Part shown: one piece after another, positions 12,494-24,040 of the stretch | Layout: the number at the start of each line of letters is the position of its first letter | How positions within the stretch are numbered: position 1 is the first letter of the stretch | Assembly (NCBI GenBank): GCA_028829895.1 | Contig: CM054182.1 | Span: 86,849,546-86,913,545, forward strand | Source: Sinotaia quadrata | Taxonomy: Eukaryota; Mollusca; Gastropoda; Architaenioglossa; Viviparidae | DNA: 64,000 nt | Direction: 5' to 3' | The notes under the pieces: generated by a model | The model's input: only the letters and a program-made list of their open reading frames with translations | Database searches by the model: none | Told to the model about the DNA's origin: nothing | Position numbers and translations under genes: made by a program

Positions 12494-12704
12494 CATCAAC
12501 AGGAAAGGACAACTCAAATCCACAGAGGGGAGATAATTTGAAATGGGGAGACATGCAGACTGTCATCAACAGGATAGGACAAATCAAATCCACAGAGGGG
12601 AGATAATTTGAAATGGGGAGACATGCGCACTGTCATCAACAAGAAAGGACAAATCAAATCCACAGAGGGGAGATAATTTGAAATGGGGAGACATGCGCAC
12701 TGTC
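12494..12704. repeat. Direct repeat, 70-bp unit, 3 copies
   Basis: Starts catcaacaggaaaggacaa and includes gaggggagataatttgaaat. Unit starts fall at 12494, 12564 and 12634, exactly 70 bp apart. Confidence 0.95.
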
Positions 12705-12730
12705 TCAGTGGAGAACGTATTTTATGTTAC

Positions 12731-12870
12731 CATTGTAGCAGTGAACAAGACCTAGAGTCGAAACATTGTGTTGCTATTGTAGCAGTGAACAAGACCTAGA
12801 GTCAAAACATTGTGTTGCTATTGTAGCAGTGAACAAGAGAATTAGTCAAGAGCATTGTGTTGCTAAATGA
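12731..12870. repeat. Direct repeat, 44-bp unit, 3 copies
   Basis: Units carry attgtagcagtgaacaagac and cattgtgttgct. The third copy is partly altered. Confidence 0.93.
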
Positions 12871-13203
12871 TAAAACCACCAAGGAAAAGAAAGGAAAAAA
12901 AGCATGAAATTTACCACGATCTCAAATTAGAAATCCGCAGGCCATGAAACAAGACAACACAAGTGATGCAGTAATAATAGAAGCATGAGAGGTGGAAGGA
13001 TATTTGAATAAACTGCCAAGAAACAGCAGACATTTGTGTAGTGTACTCCAATTTGTAGATGATACTGATATACTGTCACTCTAACGTCATTTGTATGTAT
13101 TCTGCACATAATCAATCGTGCAATAACCAAATCCTTTACACAAAATGTAATCCGTGATATTTATTTATATATTCATTCAATTACATTGACTTTAATGGAA
13201 TCT
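12871..13203. other. Single-copy DNA, nothing recognised
   Basis: AT-rich, with an A-rich stretch near 12885-12905. No coding or RNA signal is seen. Confidence 0.55.
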
Positions 13204-13412
13204 CGGTGGATAAGTTGGAATGACAGTGGGTAAGTTAGAATGAAAGTGGGTAAGTTGGAATGAAAGTGGGTAAGTTGGAATGAAAGTGGGTAAGTTGGAA
13301 TGACAGTGGGTAAGTTGGAATGGCAGTGGGTAAGTTGGAATGAAAGTGGGTAAGTTGGAATGACAGTGGGTAAGTTGGAATGACAGTGGGTAAGTTGGAA
13401 TGACAGTGGAAA
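13204..13412. repeat. Minisatellite, 20-bp unit, about 10 copies
   Basis: Units read gtgggtaagttggaatgaca or the same with gaaa or ggca. Variants are mixed along the array. Confidence 0.96.
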
Positions 13413-14849
13413 ATGAGGATGGCCAGATGACTGAGATGAATGCTAATTTATAAATAAAAATGTTAAAGGTAAAATTGCATTTCTCCAACCGGGAAAGGAA
13501 TATCACATGGATGTTTGTTATTATTAGCAAGGTCATAATTACTAACCCATACTAGTAATTGTTTCAGGCAATCTGCTGACAATATAATAGAACGAACCCT
13601 GCTCTTATGCATACTAAATAATAATATACTCTTCTCTCTAAACTAATTTGATTGAATAAGATAATCAGCAGAGATCACCACCCACAAACAGAATTTTGGG
13701 CAGTCAGGAGAATATGCAACAGCCCAGAATGTAGACAGTTTCATTTCTATTAATGACGTCATCAGAATAGTAATCGAAGAAATAACTTGATTGTTAGAAT
13801 CAATATTCTGCCTGTAAGTTTTAATTATTGTCAAAATAAATTAGTATTGTAAAATATAGTTGTATACTGATCTACCAAAACAAACCTGCGCTTGATTAAA
13901 CATTCGAATAATCAGTTTAAACAAATTTATAATGAGGTTTATTAGCTTCATATTACATTTAAACAAATCGGTTTTTAGCCAGTTATCTCCCTTTGTATTT
14001 AAACCAATCAACGTGCTCGTTAAACAACCAAAGCATTTGATGACAGAGCTTATCGTCATTTTGTTTTTCTGATGAAAACATTTTCTTTTAATCTAAATGC
14101 CAACCAGTAGCCAAATGTTTTCAAGCAGCTAAAACTTCAATTTGAAAGGGAATGGAGAGTTGATGGGGAGAAAATTGACGTAGAATACGAAATGAGAACA
14201 ATTACAACAGCAAAAATAATTGTCCATCAAAATTAAAAATGAATCACAAACTCATTTGAGAACGATTTAAGCCAAGTGCTTTCATTTTCAAATGCTTTAA
14301 AAAATGAAAAAAAAAGTACAACCGCAACCTTGTATTTTTATTTTGTAAATCAATAATAACTCGATGAAAACCAGAAGTTGATGCCACTTTGCTTTTAATT
14401 TTAAATGTATTGAATGAAAAGAGTTATCTTACTTCTGTCTTCTGAAAGGAGTTGTTTTTACTTTTCTGTTATGAAAAGAGTTATCTTACTTTTCTGTTGT
14501 TTTGCACGAATTACATTAATCTTTCAGCTATGAGTTTATATTTATCACACTATACATTTCGTTAATTATGTAAAAATATTCAGTTTAAACTTTTGTTTTT
14601 AATGGTTAGTATGAAATAGAAATGGGAATGAAATTATATAAGCACATCAAGAGGAATGTTCCCGAATTTTAGTGCATGCTACTCAGCACACCACGAGGAA
14701 TGGTTAGAATAATCTTCGTGAATTCTCGAGACCAAACCCAAGCCGCCATTTTAGCCGTATTGGCTCTTGAACTGCATTAACAGGAATCAACTTACAGCAA
14801 CATGTCTACAGATACATTCAACAATAATGTGATCCGTAGAGTACAGTAG
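13413..14849. other. 1.4 kb of AT-rich single-copy DNA, no gene recognised
   Basis: No frame with a known domain on either strand. A weak duplication containing gaaaagagttatcttact occurs near 14416 and 14473. A G+C-richer patch at 14690-14770 has no identifiable content. Confidence 0.55.
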
Positions 14850-15515
14850 TCACTGAGAAATGAAGTGGATCAAATCATCAAACAAAAAAATGCATGCTTC
14901 TCTCTGCAAAAGTCAGTTTAAGGCAGCACTAAATTTCAAGCATATTTTATTTCCAAAACTCCTTTGTCTCTTACAAACATTCTAAATGTACAGAATCTGC
15001 AACACTATTCATTAGACATACACACACACAGCATAAGAAATACAGCATCAATCAAAATTCACTAGTATAATGTACAATATAATCAAATTGGTGAGCATAG
15101 AAATAATGGTTCAGTTACATAAAGCATTCTCCAATTGAAATTATAGATCAATAGCAAACATGTCTATTCTCTCGTTATCATCAGTTAACTTAATGGACTC
15201 AAGTTTTGTCAAATTCAAAGAGATTAGAATAGAGTACTTCTTCAATAAAATAACTTTCGGTCATCCCCATTGGATGAATTTGTTATGAACAAGTGTGAGA
15301 CTACTAGTCAGTAAACCTACTCACCCAGTTGGAACTGGTTTGGATTGCATCAGCAATTTCTGGCATATTCTCCACCTGAGTTGTTTACTCCAACTTTTGG
15401 CACTTAAAATATCATCATAAGCAGTGCCCAAGGTCGTGTAACTTTCACATTAAACAATTTATATAATAATTAACTTTAAAAATAGGGATAGACAAATTTA
15501 CTCTGTCGCATGTAT
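14850..15515 (-). mobile_element. Dispersed repeat family, copy A (minus)
   Basis: Read on the minus strand it aligns by eye with copies at 15560, 41030 and 54508. Shared landmarks are gagtaaatttgtc, ccttgggcactgcttatgat, gtaaacaactcaggtggaga and gaaattgctgatgcaatcc. Further along it matches only the copy at 54508 (gctgtgtg, gcagagagaagcatgcat versus gcagtgagtaagcagctttc). The exact left limit near 14850 is uncertain. The family has no coding region that I recognise and could be a solo LTR or a non-autonomous element. Confidence 0.65.
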
Positions 15516-15559
15516 GCTTATTGCAGTATGTGTCCACGAGCACCGCACTAAATTGATTT

Positions 15560-16045
15560 TAGTATGTATTCAAATTAGTGAACATAGAAATAATGGTTCA
15601 ACTACATAAAGCATTTTCCATTTCGAATTATAGATCAGAAGCACATATTTACAATATATTTCTAAATCCATTCTATATTTATCAGTCAGTTAACTTGCCA
15701 TAAGCTAACGATCACATGACCAGAATCGAGTTATGTCAAAATCAAAGTGATTAGAATAGAGAACTTCTTCAACAAAGTAACTTTGGTTCATCCTCATTGG
15801 ATGAAGTTGTTTTTGAACAGTATGAGACTATTAGTCAGAAAAATCTACTCATCCGCTTGGAACTGGTTTGGATTGCATCAGCAAGTTCTAGCAAATTCTT
15901 TACCTGAGTTGTTTACTCCAATTCTAACACTTATAAAAATTACCATCGTAAGCAGTGCCAAAGGTCGGGTCACGTTACCATTGCAACAAATTTATAATTA
16001 TTAAGGTTAGAAATATGCATTGGCAAATTTACTCCATCACAGAAA
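15560..16045 (-). mobile_element. Dispersed repeat family, copy B (minus)
   Basis: Same orientation as copy A and about 485 bp from it point to point. Both carry catagaaataatggttca followed by acataaagcatt at their left side and tttactc near the right end. They may be a tandem duplication or two insertions. On the minus strand the element starts tgtgatggagtaaatttgcc, matching the start of the copy at 41030. Confidence 0.72.
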
Positions 16046-16258
16046 GCTGAGAATAATTATTGAATTGAGAATCTATTGATAGCCAGAAAATTAGTATTGA
16101 ACTGAGAATCTATTTTGATGACTTTGAGAATTATTATTGAAGTGAGAATAATTGTTCTCCTGAGAATTATGATTATCTTGAGAATCGTTATTAAACACGA
16201 ATCATTAATAAACTGAGAATTACTTTTGTCCTGAAAATAATTATTGCACTTAGAATAT
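16046..16258. repeat. Decayed tandem repeat, about 30-36-bp unit
   Basis: Variants of ttattgaactgagaatctatt recur seven or eight times with irregular spacing, starting at the very end of dispersed-repeat copy B. Confidence 0.75.
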
Positions 16259-16460
16259 TGCATTAATATTAATCCTGTAGCATATAAGAAATGTTTCTTT
16301 GTATTAATATTAATCCTACCGTACAGAAAAAGTATTTTGTTGTATTAATATTAATCCTACTGTAGAGAAAAAAGTATTTTGTTGTATTAATATTAATCCT
16401 ACCGTACAGGAAAAGTATTTTGTTGTATTAATATTAATCCTACCATAGAGAAACAAATCT
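16259..16460. repeat. Minisatellite, 41-bp unit, about 4.7 copies
   Basis: Units carry attaatattaatcctaccgt and aaaagtattttgtt. The ATTAATATTAAT word is nearly self-complementary. Confidence 0.94.
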
Positions 16461-17099
16461 ATTTTACTTTTAAAACATTTTAGATCTGAGTGAAAACATG
16501 CAGTAGTATCCCATTAAAATATCAAACACAGTTATGATTTTATTTTTGCAGCAAATAAATTCCTAATATGTTTGCGACAGTAGCTTTATTTTTTAAATTG
16601 AGATTTAATGTGGTATTAAATTCTTGCATATTTATTTTGTATAATTTGATAGAATGAGCAGTCCAATCTGAGAACCAGCAGTTAGCTTGTCCTGCATGTG
16701 AAAACGAGATGCTGAAATTGTTTTCATTTTTAAGTGTTTGAAGAGTTTTCAATCGGAAAATGTAAAACCGTTTCATCTGAAAAACGACCCTTAAAACTGT
16801 ACTTTTGCAAGAGGTTAAAGCTACACTATACAAGTAAAAACAGTCTGTATTTTTAAATCGTTACAATGCAAGAACGTTTTAATTTGTAATTTACTGGCTC
16901 TGGGCATTGCAAGTAAAAAAGAGAAAAGCAGCCTGTAATCACACATAAATCAATTATCTTCACGTAAACTAGTTTTGTATTTTCTTTAATCAAACCCTTG
17001 TTTATTTGTTTTTTAACGAGATGAACGCGTGGAAATTGGGGCATGAAAGAATTTTGACGAGAGAAAGATTGACACGCGAAGAAAGCGATGACTTGAAAC
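16461..17099. other. Single-copy DNA, no gene recognised
   Basis: Minus-strand frames of 97 codons (16540-16833) and 83 codons (16853-17104) are present. Neither shows a domain, signal peptide or splice pattern that I can support. Confidence 0.5.
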
Positions 17100-17346
17100 A
17101 TCACGTCATTATTGAGTTAAACAAGGAATAATTACTGAAATGCCACGTCATTACCAGCTTGATTCAAATCCGCTTAAGCGAGTTAAACAAGGAATATTTA
17201 CTGAAATGCCACGTCATACCAGTTTGATTCAAATCCGCTTAAGTGAGTTAAACAAGGAATATTTACTGAAATGTCACGTCATTACCAGCTTGATTCAAAT
17301 CAGCTTTAGCAAGTTAAACAAGAACTATATACTGAAATGTCACACT
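17100..17346. repeat. Minisatellite, 65-bp unit, about 3.7 copies
   Basis: Units contain tgattcaaatccgcttaag, gagttaaacaaggaatattt and actgaaatgccacgtcatta. The right-hand copy has diverged. Confidence 0.94.
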
Positions 17347-17439
17347 TGCTTGAGCAGAGTGAATGAAAGTACACACGAAAGCGATGCAGAATGACGATTA
17401 ATAAAGAACCTAGTAGAATACTCTTTTCATTTAAATGCG

Positions 17440-17596
<157 letters not shown>

Positions 17597-17819
17597 AACA
17601 CAACAACATATACACACATACTCACAAGAAGCATACACAACCACACCATAACTCGTAATTCTCTTTCATTGTTTGCTCAGTCAACAAGCCGAGTACTAGC
17701 AACTTATCAATCACATATCATGTTGTCATGTTGTGCAAAGCACTAACAACACAAGAACATCCAAATCGATATCATTTACGACAGCCACAACATCGTGGTG
17801 CATTAGAGTGCAAAATATA

Positions 17820-18700
17820 CAATTAGGCTATATCGGTAGATATTGCTAGTCATAATTATATCGGTAGGTTATTTCTAGTCACAATGTTGTATAGTTTGTA
17901 AACTGTCACGCAGAATTATACCAGTAGGTATTGCTAGTCACAATTATATCAGTTGGTATTTAGCACACACAATTATATCAGTAGGTATTTAACACACAAT
18001 TATATCAGTAGGTATTTAGCACACACAATTATATCAGTAGGTATTTAGCACACACAATTATATCAGTAGGTATTTAACACACAATTATATCAGTTGGTAT
18101 TTAGCACACACAATTATATCAGTAGGTATTTAACACACACAATTATATCAGTAGGTATTTAACACACACACAATTATATCAGTAGGTATTTAACAGATAG
18201 ACTTATATCAGTAGGTATTTAACACAAACAATTATATCAGTAGGTTTTTAACACACAATTATATCAGTAGGTATTTAACAGATAGACTTATATCAGTAGG
18301 TATTTAACACAAACAATTATATCAGTAGGTTTTTAACACACAATTATATCAGTAGGTATTTAACAGATACACTTATATCAGTAGGTATTTAGCACACACA
18401 ATTATATCAGTAGGTATTTAACAGATACATTTATACCTGTAGGTATTTAACACACAATTATATCAGTAGATATTTAACACACAATTATATCAGTAGGTAT
18501 TTAACATACACATTTATATTAGTAGGTATTTAACACACACAATTATATCAGTAGGTATTTAACACACACAATTATATCAGTAGGTATTTAACACACACAA
18601 TTATATCAGTAGGTATTTAACACACACAATTATATCAGTAGGTATTGCTAACCACAATGTTGTATAGTTGTTAACATGCAAAATTATATCAGTTCGTGTT
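17820..18700. repeat. Minisatellite, 26-30-bp unit, about 30 copies
   Basis: Core aattatatcagtaggtattt, then aacacacac of variable length. The length variation comes from the internal (AC)n. A variant with acagatagacttatatcag occurs several times in a local duplication (about 18190-18380). Confidence 0.96.
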
Positions 18701-18789
18701 GCTAGCACATTGGAGTAATATTTGACACATTAAAACACATACTGTTGAAGAGTACACTGTACGAGTCAAAGATTCCCAGGATCATTTTG

Positions 18790-19312
18790 GTATTTTTGCT
18801 AAGACAATGTAGTATTTGTTGCTAAGACAGTGTAGTACCTGTATACTGGTACTTGTTTTTAAGACAATATAATACCTGTATAATGGTACTTGTTGCTAAG
18901 ACAGTGTAGTACCTGTATATTGGTACTTGTTGCTAACACAATGTAGTACTTGTTGCTAAGACAGTGTAGTACCTGTATATTGGTACTTGTTGCTAACACA
19001 ATGTAGTACTTGTTGCTAAGACAGTGTAGTACCTGTATATTGGTACTTGTTGCTAAGACAGTGTAGTACCTGTATATTGGTACTTGTTGCTAAGACAGTG
19101 TAGTACCTGTATATTGGTACTTGTTGCTAAGACAGTGTAGTACCTGTATATTGGTACTTGTTGCTAACACAATGTAGTACTTGTTGACAGTGTAGTACCT
19201 GTATATTGGTACTTGTTGCTAAGACAGTGTAGTACCTGTATATTGGTACTTGTTGCTAACACAATGTAGTACTTGTTGCTAACACAATGTAGTCCTTGTA
19301 TATTGGTACAAT
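18790..19312. repeat. Minisatellite, 37-bp unit with a 23-bp deletion form
   Basis: Long units read gctaagacagtgtagtacct plus gtatattggtacttgtt. Short units (gctaacacaatgtagtactt plus gtt) alternate with them, giving a 60-bp higher-order unit near 18925-19050. Confidence 0.96.
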
Positions 19313-19602
19313 AGCACGCTAAATGTTTAGGAATAACTGTATCAGTCTAAATCATCTTAACAGAAGTATTTAATTGCTACAACAATGTGTAACCAATAAG
19401 ATCAAAAGCAAGTTTTACTAACACAATGCAAATGTTAAGCATTACATTTTTTGTAATTGAATTATTTCATTATTGGAGATTACTTGTTATTATTAAATGC
19501 AAAAGTTTATAATTTTCAGCTCCATAGAATGTCAAATATGGAGGTTATTAGTCAACGCTGTCACGACATTGTAACTACCTCCTGGAGAACAAACCATCTA
19601 AA
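19313..19602. other. Short single-copy gap, nothing recognised
   Basis: AT-rich sequence between two arrays with no coding signal. Confidence 0.55.
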
Positions 19603-19818
19603 TACTCGTTTATCAGTAGTGTTTATACCCGTTTATCGGTAGTGTTTATATTCGTTTATCGGTAGTGTTTATACTCGTTTATCAGTAGTGTTTATACTAG
19701 TTTATCAGTAGTGTTTATACTCGTTTATCAGTAGTGTTTATACTAGTTTATCAGTAGTGTTTATATTCGTTTATCAGTAGTGTTTATATTCGTTTATCAG
19801 TAGTGTTTATACGAGTAT
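19603..19818. repeat. Minisatellite, 23-bp unit, about 9 copies
   Basis: Unit tttatcagtagtgtttatac plus tcg or tag. Early copies carry cggtagtg instead of cagtagtg. Confidence 0.96.
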
Positions 19819-19849
19819 TAAAGTCTACTCGGACAAAAGATGTTTAAAT

Positions 19850-20410
19850 AATGGGACTATCAGTCATGTGTGTCAGTGAGTAAATCTACAAGGCACCAAA
19901 TAGGTCAACATTTCAGAACCATCAGTCAAAATTATCACAGTATTAAAACCTTCTCGGAACAGTCATAAAACAGTCATGATTGCTAGATTATTGAATCGTA
20001 TTAAGAACAATAAACAGTCAAAATACCAGCATTATTAGTCATGTCTTTGAGACCATTAAAGCAATATAGGACAACAAAACATCAAAATACCAACTTCATT
20101 AATCAAGTCTTTTAGACCATTAAAGCAATATAGGGCAGTAAACAGCCCTATACCAACATCATCAATCAGGTTTTTGAGACCATTAAAGCAATATAGGGCA
20201 GTAAACAGCCCTATACCGACAATTATCAATCTAGTCTTTTCAGAGTATTAAAACTCACTCGCAGTTTGAACATCAGATCAAGATTTATGAATCAATTTTA
20301 TCAGATCAGTGGAGCCTCATTGGTACAAACAATAAGTATCTATAATATCAGTCAATTTAAAAGAACTGTGGAGTCCACTCAGTACAATTAAACGTCAAAT
20401 ATCAGCAATA
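19850..20410. repeat. Decayed array; best preserved as 64-bp repeats
   Basis: agaccattaaagcaatatag occurs at 20050, 20114 and 20177 (63-64 bp apart), with gggcagtaaacagccctata in the last two. On both sides weaker echoes (atcagtcaa, gtattaaaac) suggest an older, longer array. Confidence 0.8.
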
Positions 20411-22120
20411 TCAATCAGCTTTATTGAAACAGCGGAGCTTACCAGATGGTTGACCGAAGCAACAGGTGCACACTGCCGCCGAACTGTCGGCTTCTCGCCT
20501 ACGACCGCTGCAATACTGGACGGGCAGCACGTGCCTGCTATGTTAACCCTTTCACTTCTTCGATCCTGACAATCGAGTTTTCTCTTTTCTCTGTCTCTCT
20601 CTTTCTTTCCTCAAGCAGTTTCACTGCCCTCCTAACTAAACTACAGGCGGCGTGGCAAGTGCAGAGTATTCGCACGACAATCTCTTCTCACTAGACTCTT
20701 TGTCTCAAGTTAGTGAGATATCGGGGTCAGATTACGTCTTAAAAACTGCCGACATGTGGGATGTCATACATTACCAGGTTAATGTCAAACGGATACGAAT
20801 CTTTCTTGATGGTATGAGCTCTACAACGCCTTCGATGACAGTTAGTATTAATAAGTATTGGCGCATTAACCCCTGCTAACTGCCTCCCCAAACACATGCA
20901 CAGACGAAAAGATTTACAAAGTATAAATCTTCTTTATTTATGTGTTAAATTAAAAACTGAGTAATTGAATTAGTCAAGACGATAACGCATGCATAACACT
21001 AACTAGGGAACGCGCAAGTGCATTGATCATAACAATGTGCTCTTGTCTTTTTACCACACCCTGCCCAAATGGCCACCACTGTTATTTAGCACTTTTCTGT
21101 TAAATAAAAATGACTTGATCTCATAAATTGAAAGTCAGAACTGAGACCTAAAATGTCTGGAGTCCTCACGACAATGGCTGGTTTAAGCGTCGGCCAGCAG
21201 CAGATAATGTGTTTGGCTACGGTCTCTCGTTCATCCACAGCTTTCGACAGGGATATGCAGCCCGTCTTTTAGCACTTGGGTACGAGGCACGACCAGTTCC
21301 AAAATAACAGGCCTATAGATTGATTATGCAGTGAACCGTTTCTGCAACCTTGTAGGTTTGATCTCCAGTTAGACGTTTGGTTTAATTTTTTTCTGAAACA
21401 ATAATTATTCGCTAAACGATAGTCTAAAATTGATTTCTTTGGCGCATTTCATTTTTCATCTTCTATTATTGGTTAACATTAATAGTTAGTTTGCTGTTTT
21501 TACGAGGCCTAACCGTCAGCTGGCAACAAATTGAGACCAGATCCTTTTCACCGTATCGAGCGATTTTCTGAATGAAATAGCGGAAGGTAGCCAACTGCTG
21601 TTGAATGGTACTAGGAGCGAAGGAAACACTTCACATCTCGCGGTAAGATCGGTTGTGGTCGTTAGTGATGCGTACTGCAAGAAAACAAGAAGAAGTAGCA
21701 ACAAGTTTGGAATTGCAAGAGTGCTGGAATTTTTTTTTTGCAGGGAAAGAGAAAATCTGTCCAAGAAAATCTCCCTTCACACGGGCACACACCTCGAACA
21801 ATGTCCAGCTTGGACCGGAAAAACACAACTGAAAATGCTTCTGAAACAGAATCCCTTCAGTGTCTAAGCACTTTGAGGTTAGCTAAGCTATTGCAGAGTC
21901 TCAGACACTTGCAGGCTCAGTGAGAAGCACCGCGAAAGTCGGCGACGCCGTTTTTCACTCCGTCACCAGGAGAGACACGACGTAAGCCAAAGGAGGGCGG
22001 GGGTAGACTGGGATGGGGCCCAACGCAGCACGCCACAAAACAGCACAATAAGGCCTTGCACGGCATAGTATAGCAACAGTAGATAATTCGACTTGCAATT
22101 CGTCCGCATGTGCTGGTGTG
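20411..22120. other. 1.7 kb of mixed single-copy DNA, no gene identified
   Basis: It includes CpG-bearing patches at 20440-20560 and 21900-22060. Open frames at 20446-20694 (+), 20652-20879 (+), 21516-21764 (-) and 21601-21867 (+) lack recognisable domains. The 21516-21764 frame has a leucine-rich hydrophobic run after a few basic residues, which would resemble a signal peptide, but nothing else supports it. Confidence 0.5.
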
Positions 22121-22126
22121 TGTGTG

Positions 22127-22166
22127 GTGTGCGTACATGCGCGCGCGCGCGCGTGTGTGTGTGTGT
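22127..22166. repeat. (GC)n/(GT)n alternating purine-pyrimidine tract
   Basis: About 7 GC steps run directly into about 8 GT steps. This is an alternating tract of the type able to adopt Z-DNA. Confidence 0.9.
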
Positions 22167-22419
22167 ACATGCATCAGACACTTTTGATCTATGTAATGTT
22201 AGCCTCCTCGCTCTGCAGTATTCCCAAACACTCTGCACAATCAATGCATCAAATCTCATGTGCCAACTCTTGCACACCGATCGAAAGCACTGCCCTCTTC
22301 CACCCCCACCCCATCCCCTTCAATTCTCTACATACACCCCATTCACAAGGTATGAAACTTAATTATGAAAAGTGGCTAACGTGGGCATGACATTTGTTTC
22401 ACGAACATCAGCAAAAGGC

Positions 22420-22420
<1 letters not shown>
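22167..22420. other. Short single-copy gap
   Basis: Nothing recognised; a C-rich ccacccccaccccatcccc lies near 22300. Confidence 0.55.
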
Positions 22421-22494
<74 letters not shown>

Positions 22495-22600
22495 CTTTTT
22501 TTTTAAAAATTGTTTGATTGCAAGTATAATTTTCATAATGTATGCACGCACGCACACACACATACACACACGCACATTAAACTTAGATAATTCACACACA
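22421..22600. repeat. (CA)n microsatellite plus a decayed CA tail
   Basis: Pure CA to about 22489, an AT-rich gap with a T run, then cacgcacgcacacacacata near 22546. Confidence 0.95.
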
Positions 22601-22689
22601 TCACACATTTAAGACTTCAAATGTTGTGATATGTGTATTAAAATGTGCACTTATTATGTCTATGCTGTTTTTATGTTGAGATGATTGTA

Positions 22690-23075
22690 CAGATTGAGAT
22701 ATCTGATTAGTGTGAAAACTATAGTGCTAAATATTATTGTCTACTAGTTGAGCTGTTGTCTGATTAGTGTGAACATATTAGTGCTATAATTGTCTACTAG
22801 TTGCGCTGTTGTCTGATTAGTGTGAACATATTAGTGCTATAATTGTCTACTAGTTGAGCTGTTGTCTGATTAGTGTGAACATGTTAGTGCTATAAATGTC
22901 TACTAGTTGCGCTGTTGTCTGATTAGTGTGAACATGTTAGTGCTATAATTGCCTACTAGTTGCGCTGTTGTCTGATTAGTGTGAACATGTTAGTGCTATA
23001 ATTGCCTACTAGTTGCGCTGTTGTCTGATTAGTGTGAACATGTTAGTGCTATAATTGCCTACTGGTTGCGCTGTT
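22690..23075. repeat. Minisatellite, 53-bp unit, about 7 copies
   Basis: Units read gttgtctgattagtgtgaac, then at(a/g)ttagtgctataatt, then gcctactagttgcgct. There is a gradient from gtctac/ttgag types on the left to gcctac/ttgcg types on the right. Confidence 0.96.
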
Positions 23076-23194
23076 GGCTGTTCTCTTTCAACGGGCATGT
23101 CCTAGCACCACATCACATCACAGACTTTCAACGGGCATGTCATAGTATCACATTAGATCACATACTTTCAACATTGCAACATTGTCCTAAAATA

Positions 23195-23583
23195 GCTGGC
23201 ATCAGATTTAGGTACGTGGGGATGCTTGAACATTAAAGAAACGTGCAGATCGAAGTAGACAAATATTATGAATTATTACAAACGAGACAAGTCCTGAAAT
23301 CAAAACTAAATGTTGCTGACAAATATTGGTCCTTGATTCATATGAAGTATGTGTGCTAATATCAGTGGTTATATTAAACTGGGCTTCAAACGAGATCTAT
23401 GAACTAGTCCGGAAAACAAGAAAAGTATTCACCACAATACACAAAACCATACACCCCAAAACAGACATAGACAGACTCCATATATCTCGGAGAATGGGAG
23501 GTCAAGGACTCAGGGAAATCATAAACACTTTCGAAAATGAGATCACAGTCTTCAACAAGAATACATCTGGAGTAATAGCATAG
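23195..23583 (+). pseudogene. LINE reverse-transcriptase C-terminal fragment (R2/R4-like)
   Basis: The first frame reads RFRYVGMLEH, a stop at 23234, then YYELLQTRQVLKSKLN. This matches the family's YKYLGILE and RTRKVLKSKLN stretch after the catalytic domain. A frame change near 23320 leads to ILNWASNEIYELVRKTRKVF and then HPKTDIDRLHISRRMGGQGL. The family (from memory) has WTxxELxxLDRKTRK and HPRADVDRLYIPRxxGGRGL here, so the thumb/post-RT region is well kept. The frame ends at 23583 just before a minisatellite. It belongs to the same kind of element as the N-terminal fragment at 10690-11452, but they cover different parts and need not be from one insertion. One stop and one frameshift make it non-functional. 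Confidence 0.87.
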
Positions 23584-23589
23584 ACGAAC

Positions 23590-24040
23590 CATAGATAGAA
23601 TCAGTAAACACTGTATTATACCAGTAGAATCAGTAAACATAGTGGATTATACCGATAGAAGCAGTAAACACTGGATTATACCAGTAGAATCAGTAAACAT
23701 AGTGGATTATACCGATAGAAGCAGTAAACACTGGATTATACCAGTAGAATCAGTAAACATAGTGGATTATACCGATAGAAGCAGTAAACACTGGATTATA
23801 CCAGTAGAATCAGTAAACATAGTGGATTATACCAGTAGAAGCAGTAAACACAGTGGATTATACCGATAGAAGCAGTATAGTGGATTATACCGAAAGAAGC
23901 AGTATAGTGGATTATACCGATAGAAGCAGTAAACACAGTGGATTATACCGATAGAAGCAGTAAACACACTGAATTATACCAATAGAAACACTAAAAATTG
24001 GATTATACAATAGAAACAGGAAATACAGTGGATTATACCA
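23590..24040. repeat. Minisatellite with a perfect 60-bp higher-order unit
   Basis: The 60 bases at 23641-23700, 23701-23760 and 23761-23820 are identical letter for letter. Each is a dimer of about 30-bp monomers (agtggattataccgatagaa, then gcagtaaacactggattata, then ccagtag). To the right the array is monomeric and increasingly decayed. Confidence 0.97.

Noticed and set aside
21516..21764. Secreted peptide with a signal sequence
   Set aside because: A leucine-rich run after a basic start is present, but there is no cleavage context, conserved core or splice support; plus-strand frames overlap it.
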